Shown: piece after piece, positions 1 to 3,814 of the stretch
How positions within the stretch are numbered: position 1 is the first letter of the stretch
Layout: the number at the start of each line of letters is the position of its first letter
NCBI GenBank assembly: GCA_023424275.1
Contig: JAFAED010000161.1
Span: 1-5,413 of the forward strand
Origin: Pseudomonadota bacterium
GTDB lineage: Bacteria; Pseudomonadota; Alphaproteobacteria; Sphingomonadales; Sphingomonadaceae
Reading direction: 5' to 3'
Length of the DNA stretch: 5,413 bases
Position numbers and translations under genes: made by a program
Notes under the pieces: generated by a model
What the model saw: only the letters and a program-made list of their open reading frames with translations
What the model was told of the DNA's origin: nothing
Databases searched by the model: none

Positions 1-60
1 GCGCTGAACAGCGCTGACGCGCCCGCCACCCACTGCTGCCCGGATCGCTAACAGGCGCAT
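1..60 (-). other. window edge; possible 5' end of a divergent gene
   Basis: On the minus strand an ATG at position 60 opens a frame that stays open for all 20 codons to the window edge (it begins MRLLAIRAAVGGG). A TATAAT hexamer (minus strand, 74 to 69) lies just upstream, so a transcript could start at or next to this ATG, giving a leaderless mRNA. The GGAGG right before the ATG is too close to serve as its ribosome site, and I see no good -35 box. On the plus strand a frame is open from 1 to a TAA at 49-51, so this could instead be the tail of an upstream gene. GCGCTG and CAGCGC form a small inverted repeat at 1-14. No protein family can be recognised from so few codons. Confidence 0.15.
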
Positions 61-65
61 CCTCC

Positions 66-122
66 AAAATTATAACAAAGCCGATTCAACATCTTATAAT
101 TATATCGGACACGATTTAATCG
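66..122. promoter_or_regulatory. AT-rich palindromic control region upstream of ohr
   Basis: This is the only clearly AT-rich stretch in the window. It holds AATTATA twice (68-74 and 98-104, 30 bp apart, about three helical turns), the perfect 10-bp palindrome TATAATTATA (95-104), and CGATT-T-AATCG (112-122). TATAAT occurs on both strands, so the region could supply -10 boxes in either direction, but I find no matching -35 box at normal spacing. Characterised OhrR operators (Bacillus, Xanthomonas) are also AT-rich with AATT cores, so a regulator site is possible. The function is inferred only from composition and symmetry. Confidence 0.35.
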
Positions 123-129
123 GTACCGC

Positions 130-158
130 TTGACGAAGCGGGGCGCCCCACCTAATTA
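130..158 (+). promoter_or_regulatory. predicted sigma70-type promoter of the ohr-like gene
   Basis: The -35 box is TTGACG (130-135), followed by a 17-nt spacer and the -10 box TAATTA (153-158). Both are close to the bacterial housekeeping consensus. The start of transcription would fall near 164-167, giving a leader of roughly 45 nt before the ATG at 211. The -35 box sits in a small perfect hairpin (CCGCTT-GACG-AAGCGG, 126-141), and the spacer contains the palindrome GGGGCGCCCC (140-149). The expected start point lies inside the inverted repeat at 159-187, which would suit repression by a bound regulator. Confidence 0.6.
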
Positions 159-187
159 GATCGCATCCGATGCAAACGGATGCGATC
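159..187. promoter_or_regulatory. 11-bp inverted repeat, candidate operator over the ohr start point
   Basis: The arms GATCGCATCCG (159-169) and CGGATGCGATC (177-187) are perfect reverse complements separated by 7 nt. Within them, GCATC-C-GATGC (163-173) forms a second, shorter palindrome, so the site carries three copies of the half-site GATGC in mixed orientation. It begins immediately after the -10 box and ends 23 bp before the start codon. The position suggests an operator for a MarR/OhrR-type or other dimeric repressor. As RNA the same bases could form a leader hairpin. No regulator gene lies in the window, so the partner is unknown. Confidence 0.5.
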
Positions 188-210
188 ACAACCCCGAAAG
201 GACCCTGAAC

Positions 211-609
211 ATGGCTGACAAAATTCTCTTCTCCGGCACCACCCACGTCAAAGGCGGCAAGGATGGCTACGCCCGCAGCACCAACGGCGTGCTCGACATC
301 GCGCTGCCCCAGCCGCACCCCGCCGCCGAAAATCTCTTCGCCGCCGCCTGGTCGACCTGCTTCATCGGCGCGCTCGAACTCGCCGCGTCGCAGAAGAAGG
401 TGACGCTGCCCGCCAGCCCCGAAGCCGACACGACGATCGACCTTTTGAACCGCGGTGCCGATGGCTTCGTCCTGCGCGCGCGCCTCGACATTTCGGTCCC
501 CGGCGTCGACCGCGACACGGCACGCGAACTCGTCGACCTTGCCCACAAGATCTGCCCCTATTCGAAGGCGGTCGAAGGCAATATCGACATCGAACTCAAC
601 CTCGCCTGA
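211..609 (+). CDS. ohr: Ohr/OsmC-family organic hydroperoxide reductase
   Basis: A 132-residue protein of the Ohr/OsmC family, cytoplasmic thiol peroxidases that reduce organic and fatty-acid hydroperoxides, usually with lipoylated-protein electron donors. The two family cysteines are present: Cys50 (in WSTCFIGAL, the peroxidatic site) and Cys115 (in HKICPYSKA, the resolving site). The HxxCPYS form of the second motif favours Ohr over OsmC. Glu40, ten residues before Cys50, matches the conserved active-site Glu. The usual GGRDG motif reads GGKDG here, putting Lys17 where the catalytic Arg is expected. The Gly/Pro-rich loop before the Glu is also shorter than usual, which explains the slightly small size (about 140 residues is typical). 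The start is supported by AAGGA at 198-202, eight bases before the ATG. It has its own promoter and a hairpin downstream. Family assignment is firm; the Ohr subfamily and gene symbol are likely. Confidence 0.9.
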   Translation: MADKILFSGTTHVKGGKDGYARSTNGVLDIALPQPHPAAENLFAAAWSTCFIGALELAASQKKVTLPASPEADTTIDLLNRGADGFVLRARLDISVPGVDRDTARELVDLAHKICPYSKAVEGNIDIELNLA

Positions 610-620
610 GGTCCTCTTCG

Positions 621-650
621 ATCGGGCGGCGCAACGCAGCGCCGCCCGGT
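621..650. terminator. GC-rich hairpin between two convergent genes
   Basis: CGGGCGGCGC (623-632) and GCGCCGCCCG (639-648) are perfect 10-bp arms around a 6-nt loop (AACGCA). A T-G wobble and an A-T pair extend the stem to 12 bp. It starts 11 bp after the ohr-like stop codon and lies 11 bp beyond the stop of the convergent oxygenase gene, so it could end transcription from both sides. Neither side has a real T-run, so it is not a textbook intrinsic terminator. It may act as a weak terminator or as a 3'-end stabiliser. Confidence 0.6.
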
Positions 651-661
651 TGCGCGCAGCT

Positions 662-1384
662 TCATGCCGCGTCGTGGAAAATGACCCCCAATGTGTGGCG
701 CCGTCCCGACCGCACCTCGCTGACCCCGTGCCGCATCGTCACCCGGTAATCGCCGCGACTGCCGCGCACCGGCCGGACATTCACCGCAAACAGCACCGCA
801 TCGCCCTTCGCCAACGGCACGACGGCGGCGCGCGATTGCATGCGCGGCCGCTGTTCGGTCAGCACGAACTCCCCACCCGTAAAATCGGCCCCATGCGCCG
901 ACAGCAACACCGCCGCCTGCACCGGAAACACATGCTCGCCGTACCGGTCCTGGTGCAGGCAATTATAATCGCCCGGACCATATTGCAGCAGCAGCGGCGT
1001 GGGCCGCCGCTGCTCCGCCGCATGGCACCGCGCGAGGAATTCGGCGTGATCCGCCGGAAAGCGGACCGCCATCCCCATCCGTTCGTGCCAGCGGTTCGCG
1101 ATCGCGACGAGCCGCGGATAGAGCGCGGCGCGCAACGCGGCGACCGGCGACGGCAGCGGATAGGCGAAGTAGCGATATTCGCCGCGCCCGAACCCGTGCC
1201 GTGCCATATGGACATGGCTGCGAAACCCCGCCTCGTCGGCATAAAGCGCGGCCAGCGCGTCGCATTCGTCGCCGCCGAGCAGCGCGGGCAGCACCGCCCA
1301 CCCGTCGCGGTCGAGCGCCGCCAGGGTCGCATCCCAGTCCAGCGCGGCAAGGCGCATATCGATCGTCGTTTCCATCCCGGCCAT
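662..1384 (-). CDS. 2-oxoglutarate/Fe(II)-dependent oxygenase (COG3826 / PF09859 type)
   Basis: A 240-residue protein with the double-stranded beta-helix signature of 2-oxoglutarate, iron(II)-dependent oxygenases. The iron ligands are His144 and Asp146 (CLHQDRYGEHVFP) and His219 (MRHGVS). Arg229, ten residues after the distal His, is placed to bind the 2-oxoglutarate carboxylate. The N-terminal half holds the family blocks DGWAVLPALL (27-36), MARHGFGRGEYRYFAYPLP (60-78) and LLLQYGPGDYN (131-141), which I recognise from the group annotated in Pfam as Oxygenase-NA, described as acting on damaged DNA. The true substrate is not established. ATG 1384 is chosen because AGGG lies 7 nt upstream; ATG 1375 (237 aa) and ATG 1357 (231 aa) are alternatives. 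The frame stays open upstream to 1777, but that extension is Arg/Pro/Ser-rich, unlike the family, and overlaps the divergent gene. The gene converges on ohr and has no obvious operon partner. Confidence 0.88.
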   Translation of the reverse strand: MAGMETTIDMRLAALDWDATLAALDRDGWAVLPALLGGDECDALAALYADEAGFRSHVHMARHGFGRGEYRYFAYPLPSPVAALRAALYPRLVAIANRWHERMGMAVRFPADHAEFLARCHAAEQRRPTPLLLQYGPGDYNCLHQDRYGEHVFPVQAAVLLSAHGADFTGGEFVLTEQRPRMQSRAAVVPLAKGDAVLFAVNVRPVRGSRGDYRVTMRHGVSEVRSGRRHTLGVIFHDAA

Positions 1385-1429
1385 GGCACGGCCCTGGCAT
1401 CCCGCCCGGCCCGCCGCGCCCCGTTTCTT

Positions 1430-1469
1430 GCTTTCAAAGCGAAAGCCCCAAGCCGGACCACCGTCCGGC
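1430..1469. promoter_or_regulatory. two tandem inverted repeats in a divergent gap
   Basis: The 179-bp gap between the oxygenase gene and the divergent gene at 1564 holds two perfect inverted repeats. GCTTTC-AAAGC-GAAAGC spans 1430-1446 (6-bp arms). GCCGGAC-CACC-GTCCGGC spans 1452-1469 (7-bp arms, 4-nt spacer). Their centres are about 22 bp apart, roughly two helical turns, which would suit two dimers on one face of the DNA. No T-run follows either one, so terminators are unlikely. I could not find a convincing -35/-10 pair for either gene in this gap. An operator role is inferred from position and symmetry only; in such GC-rich DNA the second repeat could be chance. Confidence 0.35.
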
Positions 1470-1563
1470 GCATCCGGGGCACAGCGGGCCTGATCGGGAC
1501 TTCCACGCCCGCGCATCTTCTCTCTAGTCGGCCTCAAGGGGGCGATCGAAGACAGGAGCAAGG

Positions 1564-2082
1564 ATGATGAGCGCCCTTTCGACCCGGCACGAGCCCGATC
1601 CGGTCGGCCCACCGACGGCGGCCGATTATGCACTGAGCCTTCAGTTCTGCCGCGTCGGCTTTCTGTCGCTGACGCGGCTGCAACTCGCGCTCGAACGCGG
1701 CGACCGGTCGCGCGCGATGGAGGCGATTGACGATCTCCACGCGCTCGATGGCAAGGTCGAACGCCTTGTCGGCGCACTCGCGGTCGCGTCCGACGATCCG
1801 CTTAGGGGACATGTCGACCGCATCCTCCAGGAAGGAAAGATGGCCGTCGCTTTCGAGAAGCTCGCGCTGGCAAGCGGGATCAGCGGGCCGGATCTTTCGT
1901 CGCGGCCCCGCGTGCCGGAACATATCGGCGGCCCAGGAGAGGAAGCCGAGCGTGCCGGCATCGCCGACTGGCCGCCCGCCGAGCCGCGAGCGGCGCGCCT
2001 CATGCGCGTCTATGGACCGCGTGTGGCGGTGCTGCTCGCGATCGCGACCGCAACGCTCGCCGCATTGCTGTTTTCGCTCTAG
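1564..2082 (+). CDS. uncharacterised tail-anchored membrane protein
   Basis: A 172-residue protein of no family I recognise. Residues about 18-105 look helical and charged, suggesting a small helical bundle (LTRLQLALERGDRSRAMEAI, LDGKVERLVGALAVA, HVDRILQEGKMAVAFEKLAL). Residues about 106-148 are Pro/Glu/Arg-rich and probably a flexible linker. The last 19 residues (about 154-172, ending LAALLFSL) form one hydrophobic segment preceded by Arg residues, so the protein probably sits in the inner membrane by its C-terminus with the bulk in the cytoplasm. There is no signal peptide and only one Cys (29). AGGAG at 1554-1558 supports translation; it lies 5 nt before ATG 1564 and 8 nt before an adjacent in-frame ATG at 1567, so either may be used. 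The gene stands alone, divergent from the oxygenase gene and converging on the EEP gene with a 9-bp gap. Coding is supported by the ribosome site, coherent helices and terminal membrane segment. Confidence 0.75.
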   Translation: MMSALSTRHEPDPVGPPTAADYALSLQFCRVGFLSLTRLQLALERGDRSRAMEAIDDLHALDGKVERLVGALAVASDDPLRGHVDRILQEGKMAVAFEKLALASGISGPDLSSRPRVPEHIGGPGEEAERAGIADWPPAEPRAARLMRVYGPRVAVLLAIATATLAALLFSL

Positions 2083-2091
2083 GGTCCGTAC

Positions 2092-3198
2092 TCAATCGCC
2101 CCGGCAGCCCCCCGCCGCCGCCATCCCCGCCGGCCAGCGCAGTTCATAGGTCACAAGAAACCCGTCATGGTCCGACAATTGCGGGCCGCTCGCGCCACCG
2201 TCGAACAGCGCCTCGACGCGGATCGGCCGCATCGTCACCTGCTCGCCGTCGGCGAAAAATTGCAGGTCCTGCGTGTCCATCCACGGCGCGTCGCCGTCCC
2301 ACGACATCTTCACCTCGCACCCCGACGCCGGATCGATGCATATCTCGTGCACCAGGGTCAGCGGGTGATATTCGGAAAATCCCGCCCAGCGGTCCTCCGA
2401 ATGGCGCATGTTGAAATCGCCGCCGAAAATCAGCGGCACCGCCAGATCCTGCGTTCGCCCGATAAATTCCGACGCCGCGATCGCCTGCCGCGCATGCGCC
2501 TCGCCATCGCGCGCCGCGGACACGCCCGACGCACCGCGCGAATTCATATGCGTGTTATAGATGTCGATCGGTGCGGGCACCCCCGGCATCGCGATCCGCG
2601 CCAGCATCACCCCCTTGTTCGACAGGCAGTCGAGTCCCGCGCAGGCGCGGCGGCCATAGGCATCGAGCGCCATATCGACGATCGGATAGCGCGACGCGAT
2701 CGCCAGCCCGCCGCCGAGCAGCTTGATCCCGAGCTCGCCCTTCAGCGGCTTGGCCTTGCCCGCCATCTTCTCATGGTCGGCGATATAGGGTTTCGTCAGG
2801 CGCCGCGGCCCCGGTGCGATCGCCGGATAGCCGCTCGCTTCGACCGCACGTTTCGCGGCGCCGCTGAACATTTCCTGGAACAGGACGACGTCGGGCGCCG
2901 TGCCCGCTTCGCGCATCGCCGCCAGTCGCTCTCCGATCTGCCGCAGCTCGGCCGCACGCCCGTTGCGCGCCGGCCAGCCCAGCCCCTCCAGATTATAGGT
3001 CAGCACCGACAGCGTCGCGCTGGCCGTTTGCCCGTCGGCGGCCAGCGTCACCGGCGCGGCGGGCGCCGCATCGCACGCCATCACGCGCAGCGGCGGCTTC
3101 GGCCCGCAAGCCGCGAGCGCAAGGGCGCTTGCCGCAATAACAGACCGCCGGAAAAACGAAGCACGAAGCACGAAGCACGAAGCACGAAGTACAGCCAT
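2092..3198 (-). CDS. EEP-fold (endonuclease/exonuclease/phosphatase) lipoprotein
   Basis: A 368-residue predicted lipoprotein with a DNase I-like catalytic domain, a metal-dependent phosphodiesterase fold. The leader ends in the lipobox LAAC (acylated Cys31), so it should sit in the envelope. Catalytic motifs in order are Asn69 in LTYNLEG, Glu109 in LFQEMF, His217 in YNTHMNS, Asp261 and Asn263 in GGDFNMR, and Asp343-His344 in SDHDG, a complete site. The CLSNKG stretch (about 191-196) resembles the region in neutral sphingomyelinase-type members, so a phospholipid or sphingolipid substrate is possible, but nuclease or phosphatase activity cannot be excluded. Cys186/Cys191 and Cys287/Cys294 could form disulfides, fitting an exported protein. 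ATG 3198 is chosen, with AGGGG 9 nt upstream. GTG codons at 3204, 3201 and 3171 are in-frame alternatives. The first residues are encoded by a heptamer tandem repeat. It is divergent from the exported-protein gene at 3309. Confidence 0.85.
   Translation of the reverse strand: MAVLRASCFVLRASFFRRSVIAASALALAACGPKPPLRVMACDAAPAAPVTLAADGQTASATLSVLTYNLEGLGWPARNGRAAELRQIGERLAAMREAGTAPDVVLFQEMFSGAAKRAVEASGYPAIAPGPRRLTKPYIADHEKMAGKAKPLKGELGIKLLGGGLAIASRYPIVDMALDAYGRRACAGLDCLSNKGVMLARIAMPGVPAPIDIYNTHMNSRGASGVSAARDGEAHARQAIAASEFIGRTQDLAVPLIFGGDFNMRHSEDRWAGFSEYHPLTLVHEICIDPASGCEVKMSWDGDAPWMDTQDLQFFADGEQVTMRPIRVEALFDGGASGPQLSDHDGFLVTYELRWPAGMAAAGGCRGD
3156..3190. repeat. heptanucleotide tandem repeat (ACGAAGC)x5 in the EEP signal peptide
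   Basis: Five head-to-tail copies of ACGAAGC on the plus strand, the last ending in T. Read on the minus strand these are four GTGCTTC units, flanked by a GTACTTC variant upstream. They lie just inside the start of the EEP lipoprotein gene and encode its n-region (LRASCFVLRAS). Because 7 is not a multiple of 3, gain or loss of one unit would put ATG 3198 out of frame with the mature protein. However, each GTGCTTC unit carries a GTG, and the one at 3171 is in frame now. Confidence 0.9.
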
Positions 3199-3247
3199 CA
3201 CCACCCGCCCCTAACGCACCCGGCGGCGCACGTCACCGCCTCGCCGG

Positions 3248-3275
3248 TTCACAACGCGCTCCACCATGCTAAGGT
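3248..3275 (+). promoter_or_regulatory. predicted promoter for the exported protein/M28 peptidase unit
   Basis: TTCACA (3248-3253) and TAAGGT (3270-3275) are separated by 16 nt, with TG one base before the -10 box (3267-3268) forming an extended -10 element. Transcription would start near 3282, giving a leader of about 27 nt before the ATG at 3309. This is the best promoter candidate in the 110-bp divergent gap. A matching promoter for the EEP gene on the other strand was not clear. Confidence 0.45.
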
Positions 3276-3308
3276 CCGGTTTCCAAACCCGAAACGGGAA
3301 AGCAAATC

Positions 3309-3797
3309 ATGCCCCTTCTCTCCGCCACGGCGCTCCTGCCGCTCCTGACGCTCGCCGCCCAACCCGGCGATACCGCCGATCCGCCGTGGCGGGGGCAGAT
3401 GCAATGTACCGTCACCTGGAACGATACCGGCGGCATGGACGATGCGTGGACATTGGCGGTCGCCAGCGACACCAATAATATGAAGCTCGCGATCGCCGCG
3501 CGCGCCACGGCCGCCGATCCCAAACCGCTGGCAAAGGACGAAACGCGCGAACTCAAGCCGCGCAAGGCAAAGCTCGAAATTGCCGGCATGGGCGGCGGTG
3601 AGGTCGAAGTGACCAGTTTTGCGATCGGCGAAAACCGCATGTGGCACGACATCCCGCTCGGCCATGTCGAAAACCTCGACAAATTCCCCGCCGACTTTGC
3701 GCTCACCCTCAGCTTTGAAAATGTCGCACCGATGACGATGAAAATGCGCGACTTTGCCGCCGCGCGTACCTATCTCAAACGCTGCCTCGACCGCTGA
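3309..3797 (+). CDS. uncharacterised exported protein
   Basis: A 162-residue protein of no family I recognise. Residues 1-17 (hydrophobic core LLSATALLPLLTLAA) look like a Sec signal peptide, though with no basic residue near the start, so a periplasmic location is likely rather than certain. The mature part has alternating polar and hydrophobic stretches suggesting a beta-rich fold (MQCTVTWNDTGG, KLEIAGMGGGEVEVTSFAIG, DFALTLSFENV). It ends in a short basic helix (ARTYLKRCLDR). Cys33 and Cys159 lie near the two ends of the mature chain and could form one disulfide. The ribosome site is weak: GGGAAAG ends 6 nt before the ATG. The gene precedes the M28 peptidase gene by 17 bp in the same direction, so the two are probably co-transcribed, and it may encode an accessory or simply co-expressed envelope protein. 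Confidence 0.75.
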   Translation: MPLLSATALLPLLTLAAQPGDTADPPWRGQMQCTVTWNDTGGMDDAWTLAVASDTNNMKLAIAARATAADPKPLAKDETRELKPRKAKLEIAGMGGGEVEVTSFAIGENRMWHDIPLGHVENLDKFPADFALTLSFENVAPMTMKMRDFAAARTYLKRCLDR

Positions 3798-3814
3798 TCA
3801 ACGGAAAGTCCCCC

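Noticed and set aside
455..1567. Long plus-strand open frame opposite the oxygenase gene
   Set aside because: It is Arg/His/Pro-rich, low in coherent hydrophobic structure, overlaps two well-supported genes and has no ribosome site. It is a shadow frame of GC-rich coding DNA.
1385..1777. N-terminal extension of the oxygenase frame
   Set aside because: The added 131 residues are Arg/Pro/Ser-rich without family similarity and overlap the divergent gene at 1564. Known members of the family begin close to the LDWDA block.
3156..3190. CRISPR array
   Set aside because: Units are 7 bp with no spacers; this is a simple tandem repeat, not repeat-spacer architecture.
3278..3289. Small inverted repeat GGTTT-CC-AAACC before the exported protein gene
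   Set aside because: The arms are only 5 bp with a 2-nt loop, which can easily arise by chance.
2167..3348. Long plus-strand open frame opposite the EEP gene
   Set aside because: The minus strand carries a complete set of catalytic EEP motifs. The plus frame is Arg/His-rich and includes the heptamer repeat as a low-complexity RSTK segment.
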